Below, piece after piece: positions 9,494 through 20,081 of a stretch of 21,187 nt of DNA. Source of the stretch: Krasilnikovozyma curviuscula (lineage: Eukaryota; Basidiomycota; Tremellomycetes; Cystofilobasidiales; Mrakiaceae). Below the pieces are notes generated by a model. That model saw only the letters and a list, made by a program, of their open reading frames with translations. It was not told where the DNA came from and did not search any database. The translations under genes and the position numbers were made by a program. The stretch spans positions 1 through 21,187 of the forward strand of contig MVAQ01000313.1 of NCBI GenBank assembly GCA_014825775.1, given 5' to 3'. How positions within the stretch are numbered: position 1 is the stretch's first letter; every line of letters begins with the position of its first letter.

Positions 9494-10539
9494 ATGAAAA
9501 TCTCTTCCTTCAGAATATCACTAGCCTCTTTCACAGCAGCTTCGATTGTCGTCGTCGCTGCCTTGGTTCTCGTCACTATTCGACCCTTCAGCAACAGAAT
9601 CTCATCTCTCCTCACAAGCAGGCCAATAACGCCTATTAACATAGCTGCCATGGTTAACAATGCCCGCTTACAATCCTCGGAGTCTTCCCCTCACTCAATT
9701 CCAACGTCCTTCCTGCCCGCAAACGAGAACCTGACCCCTAAGGAGATCAGAGAGTTCGACCGTCTCGGTCTACGCATGGAGGGCTTCCACGGCTACTTCA
9801 GACAGTCGTTCAGGAGCATCTACGATCTCGCGGACGGGGGGTTTGAGAGGCGTGGCTTGAGCCTGAATGCGTTTCTCCGCGAGGCGGAGGAGTTTAGCCA
9901 TCATTTAGAGTTCCATCATAGTATTGAAGAACAGGTGAGGACCCCCTTCGTCCCTTTTCACTGTCTGTGGTGCGTGTGGTGGTGGTGGTAGAGTTGGAGA
10001 GAGCGAAATGGATGTGTGGTTGCTTCATCTTTCGCTGTGGACTGACGCTTCAAAATTTATCTCCGTCTCCGTCGTCCTTTCTCCACTCAGCACATGTTCC
10101 CAATTCTCTCTCGTAAGATGAAGGCAGAGTTTGGAGACAACCGTACGCCCTTTCCCTCTCTCAACCCAATCCATGTCGGCGCGCCGAACTAACATCTTCA
10201 TGCTGGCCTCAACGCTCAAAAGATCCAGCAGCACACCGCGAAATCCACGCCGGTCTAGACGCATACATGCTCCTTATAAACAAGTACAAAAAAGATAACA
10301 CGTCCTACAAACCCAGCGAGCTGAGAGCATGTATGAAGAGCTTCGAAGAGGTGCTATTTAGGCATTTGGATGAGGAGGTGAGGGATTTGATGGGAGACAG
10401 TATGCGGAAATACGTGAGTAACAAACTGCGGTATGCAGAGATACGCAATGTGAGAACGATAGGACTGACTTTGTTTCTACGTTTTCGCCCATGGCGCGAA
10501 CAGTGGACGGTGCAGGAAGTCCGAAGATTACCTATTTAG
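9494..10539 (+). CDS. Hemerythrin-like HHE-domain protein with N-terminal membrane anchor
   Basis: Exons: 9494-9934, 10091-10142, 10223-10413, 10504-10539, giving 239 aa. A hydrophobic segment at about residues 12-29 (ASFTAASIVVVAALVLVTI) follows a short basic start, so it is a signal anchor or mitochondrial-type anchor. The rest is a four-helix HHE bundle whose His/Glu residues are suited to a di-iron site: EGFHGYFRQSF, FSHHLEFHHSIEEQHMFP, HREIHAGLDAY and EEVLFRHLDEEVRDL. The end KYWTVQEVRRLPI resembles what I recall of fungal homologues. The family binds iron and handles O2, NO or redox stress; the specific role is unknown. Intron 3 (10414-10503) is 90 nt with no in-frame stop, so its retention would add 30 residues. 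An inner ATG at 9650 would give a form without the anchor. Confidence 0.85.
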
Positions 10540-11173
10540 ATCTCTCCGATATTCTCTCTGGTATCCTCAACATGTTAGTTTTCTACTTACGCTCTCCTTT
10601 TAGTGTATACGTACCTTGCAAATTTTGCGGCCTCGTCCACCTTCCTACAGATCTTGCTTCTGTATTTCTTCGTTAGATATTTGTAGTTCAGAAAGAATAG
10701 AATAGATGTGTGCTATAGACGTCGTCAACTTAGACCTCTCTTCTCAAGCTGAAAACCTCCTGGCTTTTGTCATCTCCTGCGAAGTGACCTGGCTAGTTCA
10801 ACCAAATCCAAGTGGGCTATGGCTCTCCTCCGTTTACTCCTTAAAGGATATTTGCTGGTTTGGCTGGTGTGACACAATCTGACCCTTGTCATTGATCCCT
10901 ACGGCACAGCATCAGAAAGGATCACCATACTCGCCAAACCTTGTGCGTCCTAGGCTTCTCTTGTAGAAGGGATCAACATACACAACCGTACTTAAAATAA
11001 AATATTGAACTATCACCTCTCGAAAGTTGGTAAAAGTAGACCCAGTGTTTGGTCGTCTAACAAAGTCGTTGGAAAATGAAGGTTCGCTGATGCTGATAAG
11101 ATTGCCCTCGCGAGAAGTTCTGCCTCCGAACAACGACAGCCTTGCCTTGTTTACTTTATCACCTCAACTGTCG
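10540..11173. other. Intergenic region, HHE protein to helicase
   Basis: 634 nt holding the 3' end of the HHE gene and the promoter and leader of the helicase. An A/T-rich stretch (about 10993-11009) could act as a TATA-like element. A tiny upstream ORF and an alternative in-frame start (11090) are noted separately. No further gene is recognised. Confidence 0.5.
11076..11090 (+). promoter_or_regulatory. Short upstream ORF overlapping an alternative helicase start
   Basis: ATG at 11076 encodes four residues (MKVR) and stops with TGA at 11088-11090. The A of that stop is the first base of an ATG at 11090, which is in frame with the helicase and would add 28 residues before M(11174). The overlap TGATG is seen; whether the transcript includes it depends on the transcription start, which is unknown. 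Confidence 0.35.
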
Positions 11174-13728
11174 ATGCTCCTCAGGGCAGGAAGCTACGCA
11201 TCCTTAAGAGTACTACCGCCTTCGTTGCTCGCATTCCTCCTCACCCCACCCATATCTCCCTATTTGCTCAGAGTCAATCCAGTATTCACCTCCAAACTCC
11301 AGCACTTCCACCCATTCTACAGCCATGCTAGGAAGTACTCGGATACTGCTGCTACAGCTCCCAGTTTACAACCTGAGTTAGAAGGGCATTTAGCGGAAAC
11401 TTTGGCTTTGAACAAGAATGAAGAGCTGCAGAAGAAACGAGAGGAAGAGCCGGTGGATACACCAAGAGAACCTCCGACAGTCTCATTTCAAGATTTAACG
11501 CTCCCTGGTAATAAAGAATACAAACCATTTGAGGTCAGTCCTTCTTTAGCCTCAGCTCAATCGAAATCAGTCAAGCTCACTCGCAGGTTTTCTCCTTCCG
11601 TTGGAAAAACCAGTTCATAGGCATCCGTCCTGTGCTAGCAGACGCACTCTCTGCAGCATTCCCAAATGTAAAGGAACCTACTCTGTTTCAAACGTCGTTC
11701 ATTCCCGCAGTGTTGGCTAGGAAGGATGTGTTTGCGAGGGTTGGGACCGGAGAGGGAAAGTGAGTTGTCGACGGCCCCTCCCCTTAATATATTGACAATA
11801 GTTCCATTCTTCTGGAAACTGACAATCTTCATTCCTTATAAAAATGTACATTTAGATCTTTTTCCCTCCTCCTCTCCCTCCTCTCTCTCTCGCGCACCTA
11901 TTCGCAGGCCTGGAACTCCTTCCCGAACCCAAACACTCTCCTCTTGGTCCCAACTTCCTTCCTCGCACTCCAATTTCTCCATTGGTCCCGCCAGCTGTTA
12001 CCTCCCACGGTGCTCCCCCGAACTATCGCAATCCTCACGCGTCCGACTCCCGAGAGCCCTACGTCTGTGCTCGACCAGGTGCGAGCGATCCAGGCGAGCG
12101 GCAAGGGCGTACATGTGCTGGTTGCGACCGTCGGTGCACTGAGCGATTTACCTCATGCTGTAAAGTATGGATCTACCGCAAGTTCGACGAAAGAAGCCGT
12201 GCCCTGTCTCTGGTTAAACGCAACACAGACGGTCGCGCTCGACGAGGTCGATTCGATCCTCTCTCTCCCAGCACTGGCACCACTCAAGAAGCAGCAGCAA
12301 CATAGGTTGAAGATGAAGAAGAAACTCGACCGCACCCATCTTGCGGAGAGCATCACTTTCCTCCGGGAGCTATACGCGGAGAGGGATCTGCTGAGGCAGC
12401 TCAACCCTTCTGTAAGCGAATGGGCCGATAAGATACAGTTCCTTGGACTTGGGGCGACAGTAGGTGAGGTGGAGAGGGAGTTTGTGTGTGAGAAGGAGAG
12501 GTGGTGTTGGTCCCCTTCAACATCCGAGGGACAAGGGTTGGTGTTGCTAGACTCGCAGAAAAAGGAGGTTATGAGTGCTTCAGGGATGGTCGAAGAGCTG
12601 AAGAAGTATCGACTTCGGGCGCAACAGCAGCAGCAGCCGGCTGAACGAGCGATACTTACACCGTCGGCCAAGACTCATCACCACATCATTGTTGTTTCCC
12701 CCAACCTCTCTCTCCGAAACGTGCTCGCCCCAGCCCCGTCAACGCAGGCCCTCCTTCCACCCATCTCGATCCCCACTTTGCACCAGCCACTACTTGCTGC
12801 TCTTCCAGCGGCCAAGATGTCACCACTTGACTTGACACCCAACCAACGTACAGCACTCGAGGCCAAACTCAAGCCTATCCCTTCACCTCATCCTGTCCCA
12901 GAGGAGATCGAGGCCGCTGCACTGCTCTTTGCACTCTCTTTGCAGCATTCACACACGAAGAAAGGAGGGGACGCGGTGCTGTTTGTCCCGCACGGGTCGA
13001 ATATCAGGCAGGCCGTAGGTGAGATGAGGGAGCTGGGAGTAAATGCAGTACAGTTGGACTTGACAGGTCAGAGAGAAGGTGGAGAAGAGGATGGGGGGTT
13101 GGTGAGGAGGGTGATGACTGGTGGTCTTGGGATCCCTCAGAAATCGCCATTTCATACACCAGGTGCAGCTGGCAGCACAGCACCATCGATTCCTTCTCTA
13201 CCACCACTTACATCAAACCTAAGAGGTGACGAAAAATCAGAAGAAACACCGTTAAACACGAGACGAATTACCTCGATCGACCCAACTATTCCCTTGATGT
13301 ATGTCACTACGCCCATCGCCTCGCGCGGCCTTGACCTCCCCGGCCTGTCCACAATCTACATCCTCTCGCGGTCCCTGCGTACTACAAGTGACTACATCCA
13401 GTTCTCCGGCCGCGTGGGACGGCTTGGGTCTTCTTCTCTGGAGAATAAGGTCGTCACCATCGCCCTTGGGGATGCGCAGTGGACTCCCAAAGAACGGCGG
13501 GACGCGATGGAGGAGAGGGAGAAGTGGGAGCTTGTATGTCGGATACAGCAGGAAGATGTGAGGGACGGGAAAGTGGTTGAGACTATTGAGGAGCAGGCCA
13601 GAAGGGAGAGGAAGCTGAAGCGGAGAAGATTCATGGCGGAAAATGAGGGTGGGGGTGAAGAAGTTAGAAGAGTGAGAGGGTTGATGAGAAAGGCGGGAGT
13701 CAAAATCAAAGATTTAGAGTGGTTGTAA
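11174..13728 (+). CDS. Divergent DEAD-box-type RNA helicase, probably mitochondrial (MRH4-like)
   Basis: Exons: 11174-11533, 11614-11759, 11856-13728, giving 792 aa. The start MLLRAGSYASLRVLPP is basic and hydrophobic like a presequence; an in-frame ATG at 11090 is the alternative. Motifs: Q-like PTLFQTSFIP, Walker A GTGEGKS (164-170, across intron 2), LLLVPTSF, motif II DEVD (298-301, not DEAD), motif III GAT (368-370, not SAT), motif IV AVLFVPHG, motif V SRGLD (658-662) and motif VI QFSGRVGR (ending 691; the usual leading His is missing). Long inserts and a basic C-terminus are present. The intron 1 acceptor at 11613 was preferred because it gives KPFEFIGIRPVL; the earlier CAG at 11586 would add nine odd residues. 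It probably unwinds mitochondrial RNA, perhaps in ribosome assembly like MRH4, but that orthology is only a guess. Confidence 0.85.
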
Positions 13729-13916
13729 GGGGTTGAGAAGGCATAGTCGGAGCTAGTTGCCGATTAGTTTATGGCGATCAGTTTATGGTTCGAATTGCTC
13801 GTTCACCTGTCTTACCCACGAACCCATTGCTAGACCGACGAACGATCACTGTGAATAAGATGTTTTAATGTGAAAGCAGAAGTGGCTAAGTAGTTATATC
13901 TCTCATTGTTCATCCA

Positions 13917-15671
13917 TCAAGTAGGCAAGAAAGTCCTCCCCTCCGTAATCATCTCATCCGGCGTCATCTTGAAAACTGCAATCCCACCAATACAAGCTGC
14001 TGCTGTCACTAATACAGCATACAAGAACCATAGGATACCCCAGAACTCCCTTGAATAACCCAGCATATCTGAAAACTATGGAAAAGTTAAGTGTGTCAGA
14101 GAGCATAAGAGACAGTGAGGCTGGAGACGACCAACTTGGGCGAGGTCGCTGTCGTTCATCTTGATCACGATCACATAAATTGAAACAAAGGTCAACAATG
14201 GATTACCAAACTAAAGCGATGATCTTCACCTTATCAAAGAAGACATCGTCCGTCCAGTCCCAGACGACGTAGTAAGAGTTCATCACGCCTACATAGAGAA
14301 TGAAGTAGCGCAGTGCGTCTGCCTGGAAGATTGTCCGGATCAGATCAGAAGAGCAAGGATATGATATCAGTCGTGTAGAATTACATGATTGCCAAACCAG
14401 AGACCGATCATCAGTCCTTCTGTGCAGATGATCGAAACAATTGGACTACGACGCGGGAATTCGAGAGAAGGTTGGCATTCGCTAGCGGATGAAGATCATA
14501 AGAAACTGAGACGTGTAGACTGACATCCAGTGATCGACCAGTATCAGCGGGACGAGTATCGTCAGTCCTATGATGAACGAGCAGATTTTGGAAGCATAGA
14601 TGTCGAAGGAGCAGAACTAGAATCGATGTACCAAAGAAACGAAGGTTTCGGTATAGTAGAGCAGCAAACTGGAGGTAGAGGTAGAGAGAGTGAGAAAGTA
14701 ATTGGGTGAACTTCACTCACTATGAAGACGCCTCCAATCATAATCGACCCCCAATAGCCACTTAGACATGTGGTTAAAACAGTGACATACGCTTCGCATC
14801 AGTCAACTCTCGCTCCTCTTCCTCAAACAGCAACAGTCTCACTTACCTTCCCAGAGTCATCACACTCCTCACACTCCAATGCCACTGCGTCCACGTCGTC
14901 CGAATCACTCCTGTCTCCTCATGTGGCATTGCCCTCAGCAAATGAGTGAACTGCGTCCGGCCACCGACATTCGGATCGATACAGACAGAGACGACCCTTC
15001 CGCCAACAAGGATTCCTGTCAGAAGGTGCGAAAATTCGTGGATGCCCACTAGAAAGAGAGGGAAGATTTATGACCAAGGCGATGTGAATGAGTGCTCGCG
15101 CGGAGGGCTGATGTGGATTATCGGGTGATAGACTGACCTGTCAGGAGCTGAAGGAGCGTGAGTAAGAAACAGTATAAGAAACAGTGCTGCTCAGAAATGT
15201 GGATGAGGATGATCTATCTTTAGAAAATGGAATTGATCGCATACCTTCATCGACGAGATGATATCTCTCACGATCGGTAAATGCCAGAAGACCTACACCA
15301 ATCACAGAAAAGTAAAAATCATTTCTTCAGAGCTAGGAGGTGTTTGTCTTGATAAGATGAGGAGCTATAGAGGAGACATACAAAGTCCTGAAGAAGTGTG
15401 CAGAGGAATGATTCAGTCATTGGAACATCTGGTCCAGGAAAGATGTGACGCAAGGAGACAAACTCACAAACAAGAAGAAAATGACGATTGAAATCAAGAT
15501 GTACGTCTACCATTCAGGGAAAGAAGAGATAGGTTAGATGTGTATTCAGTCAAGTGGTCAACAGCACAGATACTGACGGACCTCAGTATGATTCGGTTTG
15601 AGATCAGGTCTACTCCTCTCCGATAAAACTATCCTGGACAGTAGGAGAGCAGTTCCATTTGTAGTCTCCAT
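13917..15671 (-). CDS. Peptidase M50B-like membrane metalloprotease
   Basis: Exons in gene order: 15582-15671, 15468-15506, 15382-15387, 15245-15292, 15138-15147, 14847-15048, 14721-14760, 14525-14616, 14385-14445, 14230-14322, 14136-14159, 13917-14075, giving 287 aa. Landmarks of the fungal M50B-like family: LKPNHTE, a first membrane helix, WHLPIVRDI, the zinc motif HEFSH (68-72), GYWGSIMIGGVFI, ASKICSFIIGL, LRYFILYVGVMNSYYVVWDW, the acidic WDWTDD (217-222, candidate third ligand) and a last membrane helix near the C-terminus. It should be an intramembrane zinc protease; its substrate is unknown. Exons 3 (6 nt) and 5 (10 nt) are microexons. Exon 6 carries about 20 residues more than I expect between GGRT and GYWGS, so it may hide an insertion or a missed intron. 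The gene converges on the helicase with 188 bp between stops. Confidence 0.85.
15138..15147 (-). other. 10-nt microexon of the M50B-like gene
   Basis: CTCCTGACAG on the minus strand, between a CCTTCAG acceptor and a GTCAGT donor. It gives SSMK|LLT|VGIHEFSH, the spacing from the Lys to the zinc motif that I recall for the family. The alternative acceptor at 15187 gives a 49-nt exon and 13 additional hydrophobic residues, which fits the family less well. Confidence 0.65.
15382..15387 (-). other. 6-nt microexon of the M50B-like gene
   Basis: GACTTT on the minus strand (Asp-Phe) between CTTCTTCAG and GTATGT, both good splice signals. The flanking introns would be 80 and 89 nt, the normal size here. 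Without it a single 175-nt intron would join the same frame, and the protein would lack two residues at the end of the first membrane helix. Confidence 0.55.
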
Positions 15672-16479
15672 CGTCGAAGTGGTTCAAGGGAGAAGAAGAC
15701 GAAGAAAAGTTGTGTGAACTATCTCGTGAGCGGAGTGTGAATCGGACGGGCGGGGTTCAAATCAAAACAGGGGGAATCCAATGGCGCATTTGATGACGAG
15801 CTTGCAAGTGGAAAGGAAAGGTCTAATCAGTAGATGAGGATAGAGAATGTTTTATTTGAGATGAACGTAAAACAGCCGCTGAGAATGTAAAGTTGATGGC
15901 TATAGCGCTTTGGTGGAAAATGTATCCAGTCATCCGTCTGAAGATTCGGTTTAAACAGTCCATGAGCCATTTAAGGTTACAAACCAGCCTGATAAGATAC
16001 TCTCTATCAATCTAGGTGTCTGATTGTGTTTTTCCTTTCAAGAGAGCTCGTTCGATGAGGAGCAGATATGGTGAATGGGGACATATGTGAAATGGCGAAG
16101 GGCTGCTGCGAGGGCAACCACGTGAAAAAAACTTCAGCAAAACAGTTTTATTTGCTCTGATCTGTGTTATGTCTGAGCAGTTTAGTAAGGGAAATTGCCC
16201 CAACACTGTATCGCATGTACGAGAAAGCCAGGCTAGGAGTGTATACCCAGAAGCGTCTTTGTAAACATAGCCGGAGAAATCAGAATGAAAGAAGAAGTGT
16301 GAAATAGAGAGGTGAGGAGTGCAGTGATGAAGACTCGGCCCGCGACCGATAATATTGAGATAAGGAAGATAAACTCTCAAGAGACGAAATGCTGGAGCGC
16401 TGGTCCATCTTACTGGATACTGGTAGTTAGGTAAGGAGTGACATATCAACAACCACACCTCACAGTCCTCCAAATGGTT
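15672..16479. other. Intergenic region, M50B-like gene to zinc-cluster gene
   Basis: 808 nt: the promoter of the M50B-like gene (leftward) and the 3' end of the zinc-cluster gene. An open frame on the minus strand (16012-16473) begins at TTG, has no domain I recognise and directly follows a stop, so I do not call it. Nothing else is seen. Confidence 0.45.
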
Positions 16480-19020
16480 TCAGAAAACTGGCGCAAATAC
16501 CCCGGCCTTTGTCGCCTTCTCTCTCCACGCCTCAGGCGAGAAGACGGGACAGACACAAGGCGTAATCAGTCTTGAGAAAGACATAATCCTTCTTGAGTAG
16601 TCCTGCGAGAGGTGGTACTTTGGAATGAGCCTGCCCATCTGCTCGAGCGCGAGCGTGTGATTCGACTCCCAGGCATACGCACATGCGAAAGTCAATGGGC
16701 CGAGAATCCTGTTACGAACACCATCAAGCATGTTCAAGAGCTGATACACTTGAGAAATATTTGAGAAAGGTAGGAAATAGGAGAGACGTACCCGGCGGTG
16801 AAGCCTGCAGAAATAGCCTCCGACATGAGGTTCAGCATCGTCTCGACCACTCCCTGTACCGCGTCGCCTTCCATCTCTTGATGCAGCACATCGGCACGAA
16901 GGATGAGTTCAATGATGGAGAAGTAGAGGATATCTCCCAGTTGGAGACGAGGGGAGAGTGTCGAGAGCTAAAACCAGAGCGAGTTTTGTCAGATGAGATT
17001 GAATTTGACGAAGGGAAAAAGAGGAGAGCTTACAAGAGTTGCCTTCTGGAAGACATCTTTCATTTCAAGGAGTTTTTCAGCGGAAGCTTGGAGAGTGAGG
17101 AGAGATTCTTGAGAGGGCGAGGTTGGCGACAACGTGGTTTTGACACGTCGATCGATGAGCGCCAGTCCCTTAGAGGTGAAAGCGACTGTCAGACATACAT
17201 CCCAGTGAAGAATCAATAGAGGAGAGGGAAAATATTACCTCTGAAATCATCAATGGCACACTACGTGACACGCCCATTGTCAACTCAACATGGTCACACC
17301 CTTCCTCCCCCACCGGTCGATTGAACCACATCGCCCCCGGATAAAGCAACTTCGGCTCGCTCCATGTATTACACAAGGAGCCTATAAGCTCGACACATGC
17401 GAGTTGCTCGACGAGGAACCGCCGGATGGGGGAGTGCGGCTTGAGCGAGAGGAAGTTGTCGATGCCCCCGCGAGACTGGATGAGCGAGATGCCAACGTGG
17501 ATCGGGAACTCCCAGTCCTGATTGCCCGAAAGACGCTGTTGATGACGTTCCACAGTCAGCATTAAAAAAAAAGTCTCATTTGAAGGAGAAAGACACTGGA
17601 TATTGTAACTTACGTCTCTGATCGCAAGCAATAACACGGCAGCGACGACCATATCGTCCCCTTCCTCTGTTTCTCCTTCGCAACCAGCGAGCAGTCTCAA
17701 CGTTTCTACTCTTTGAGAGTCACTCATCCTCCACAGCGCATTCCCTCCCTTATCTCTCAGCGCATGGTGAATCTTAAATCCGAGGTCCAAAGATGCCAAG
17801 GAAAGGATCGCGCACCGTAAAGCGTCGGACGAGCGGGATGTACCGGAGGGTAGAAGGAGCGCGAGTGGTATTATGTTTGTCATCCATGGGTTTAAATGTG
17901 AAGATGGGAGTGGTGTTACGAGCATCAATGGGCTCGTTTCGTGTAAGAAGTGGAGAAACTAAGCATGATCTTAGTTGATCAGAGTGTGGGAAGGGGAAAG
18001 GGGAAGGGGGGAAGAGTGCTTACTTGTTCGCGTTGTTCAAGGATTGGGAAGAAGGCAACTAGCTCGTTCACTTGGTTGAAATTGCCGATCTCCTTTATGA
18101 TAGCAAAGTTATCGCTGCCGGTCAAAGTGATCCACTCGTCGCAATTGTCGTCATTCCCTTTCTTGAGATATGAGTAGTCAGTGAGAGAGTTGAATACCGA
18201 TGATAAATTTCCCAAAGACCCAGGTTGTGAGGTTGAGGACGACGCAACGATGTTCGTTGTAAGCGGCGCGGCGAATGAATCAGCACTGGTGGTGGTAAAA
18301 GCGAAAGATGGTGCGATATCGAAGAAGTTGAGCGGAGAGTTGAACAAAGATTCTGAATTGTGATCGGTTGGTGGTAGGAGTAGCCATGGTTGAGATGACG
18401 TGGATGAAGCCAGGGTGATACCTGGTGGAGACAGAGCGAAAGGCTCGGCTGACTTCAGGTGGGTAGACGAGGACGAAGAGCAGGATGGTGACTCTTTCTG
18501 AGAGCATGAAGAGGAAGAAGATCGAGAGACTTGTAATTCAGTAGGGTAGACACACTATATTTCACCAAAAGATCCACGGATTAGAATTGCAACGCGGGCG
18601 ATAAACAGAGCAAGAAACGCAAAACACGTACCAGGTCCGTAGTCCCTCTCAAAGAACAGCCGGAACACTGAGGTTTGGCCTCATCACACCTAACTCTCCT
18701 CGTCCGACAGTGTAAGCACCCATTCTTCGAACGGGTGTGACTTCTCCGCGTTCTCCCATCCGGCAAGACTTCCTTTGGCAAGTAGACACACTCTGTACCC
18801 CTCTTGGTGCATCGAGTACATGGGACTCCTTCGCTGCATTTCACTTTTGATGTTTTACACTGTTTGCAAGGGTTTGGGCTAGCAGAAGTAGATGAAAATT
18901 CTTGGTCAGCATGCTAAACGAGCGACGAGGCGAGCGCTTTTGGGAACGGGGAAACTCGTACGGCGACGAGACAGACCTGTTGCTAGCCGCATCTACGATG
19001 CGTGTTCGTTCTACAGGCAT
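16480..19020 (-). CDS. Fungal transcription factor with tandem Zn2Cys6 clusters
   Basis: Exons in gene order: 18962-19020, 18632-18878, 18024-18554, 17614-17958, 17239-17535, 17034-17168, 16792-16967, 16480-16708, giving 672 aa. There are two zinc clusters: C24-x2-C-x6-C-x5-C-x2-C-x6-C50 (CKQCKTSKVKC and PCTRCTKRGTECVY) and C74-x2-C-x6-C-x6-C-x2-C-x8-C103 (CLHCRTRRVRC and QCSGCSLRGTTDL, with the last Cys from the next exon). A Ser-rich linker follows, then a helical region with PLMLVTPLP, NIIPLALLLPSG, ALRCAILSLASLDLG, VVAAVLLLAIRD and FLVEQLACVELIGSL, typical of the fungal-specific transcription factor domain of the Fungal_trans_2 kind. It should be a nuclear DNA-binding regulator; its targets are unknown. 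Exon 1 is the weak point: a donor at 18976 (667 aa) fits phase equally well. Intron 4 (78 nt) has no in-frame stop. Confidence 0.85.
18675..18869 (-). other. Segment encoding the two adjacent zinc clusters
   Basis: Exon 2 carries all six Cys of cluster 1 and five Cys of cluster 2, 23 residues apart (C50 to C74). The sixth Cys of cluster 2 is the first codon of exon 3 (18552-18554), within CVYP. The linker between the clusters is basic (GRTRRSHTRSKNG). Confidence 0.8.
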
Positions 19021-20081
19021 AGTTAACAAGCTATACAGAGGATCCCAGGAAAGGGTCTGGTTTGAAAAGAGGCAATCGTCTGTGGCGAAAGGGTAACCGG
19101 AAAACGGGTAAGAATTGGCTCGAAATTCACAAGAACTCGTTCATGAGAGATACATACACACTTTGGGGCTGCTGTCGAGTTTAGAAACGGGTCTGGTGTA
19201 ACCAGAAGAAATTTAGGGGTTGACGGTTTACCGGAGCCTTGCGCCAGCGGAGGAGGCAGGCTTTCTTCTGTCCAAAGTCAAGCTGGAAATATGGAAAACT
19301 TCTCGGACACTTTGTAACCAATTTAATACCTCAGAATACAGCTAGATACGGCTGAACGCCTTCTGATGAGTTTGAGGCTGAATAATCTAATCAGCGGGGG
19401 AGAATCCACAACGCTTGGATTGAGGGTTTTCTGATTTATCCCAGTTCTGCAAGCGTACTTCAATATTGTTGTGTGAGCTGACACCGAGAGGCTGAACGGA
19501 AGGCGACGATACGGAAGATTGTGTTGCGGAGGCAGGGATCTCTACCAGGCAGTCAGGCTGTCTGTTGGACGAACTCCCTGCTTGTCGCCATCGCCGTCTA
19601 CCCACTCCTGATCCTCGATGAATTTTTGATAGAACAGCTGAACGAGTGATCATGAATAGTATTGTGGTCGTATTACACATGTCTCCTGTCAGTGGCTCTG
19701 TTGCGTTCATGCATCGCTGAGATGACCGCTGGTGCATTCCCGGCGCCGCACACCGCCCAAGACCCAGGACCACTGATACAGCGTGGCTCTCTGCTTGCGC
19801 TTCAGCGCCTAAGGGCGGGCACGGGAAAGTCGACCCCACCGCCAGCCATCCGACACGCGGCGGCGCTGTGATGAGGAAGCAGTGATGTGGGTGGGGCTTC
19901 ATCGATCTGAAGGCTCTCTACAGACATGAGACACTGGGCCATCCTCCTGTGCTACGCCTCGCAAGATGGGAAAAATGCAGAAAATTACTGCAGAAAATTT
20001 CCCGTGCGCTCGTCAGGCAATACAGCTGTTCTGGATTTCGAACCCAACCAACCGACCTCACCCCCACCCACCACCTCAGCA
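19021..20081. other. Divergent intergenic region, zinc-cluster gene and Nop9
   Basis: 1061 nt with the promoters of two divergent genes. The part near 19730-19870 is GC-rich. A 171-codon open frame on the minus strand (19387-19902) has an ATG but no domain or splice context I recognise, so it stays uncalled. A direct repeat before Nop9 is listed separately. Confidence 0.45.
19976..19999 (+). promoter_or_regulatory. Direct repeat TGCAGAAAATT in the Nop9 promoter
   Basis: TGCAGAAAATT occurs at 19976-19986 and 19989-19999, a 13-bp period, about 85-105 nt before the Nop9 start. The GAAAATT core resembles the RRPE element (GAAAATTTT) of fungal ribosome-biogenesis promoters, which would suit Nop9. 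The repeat is seen; its function is inferred. Confidence 0.3.

Noticed and set aside
12153..12671. 172-codon minus-strand open frame inside the helicase gene
   Set aside because: It lies opposite strong helicase coding sequence. The Ser/Cys-rich translation is the complement of Gln/Lys/Ala/Glu codons.
15138..15186. 49-nt version of exon 5 of the M50B-like gene
   Set aside because: It is possible by phase but puts about 13 additional hydrophobic residues between the Lys and the HEFSH motif. The 10-nt exon matches the expected spacing.
16012..16473. 153-codon minus-strand open frame downstream of the zinc-cluster gene
   Set aside because: It begins at TTG directly after that gene's stop, shows no family motif and has no convincing splice link to either neighbour.
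19387..19902. 171-codon minus-strand open frame starting at ATG
   Set aside because: No recognisable domain, mixed low-complexity composition, and it lies in the divergent promoter between two well-supported genes. A transcript would be needed to call it.
19926..20081. N-terminal extension of Nop9 from an upstream in-frame ATG
   Set aside because: The 52 additional residues do not resemble the family, while MPRPVIRKRGKKK at 20082 is a typical basic Nop9 start. The overlap with the promoter repeat also argues against it.
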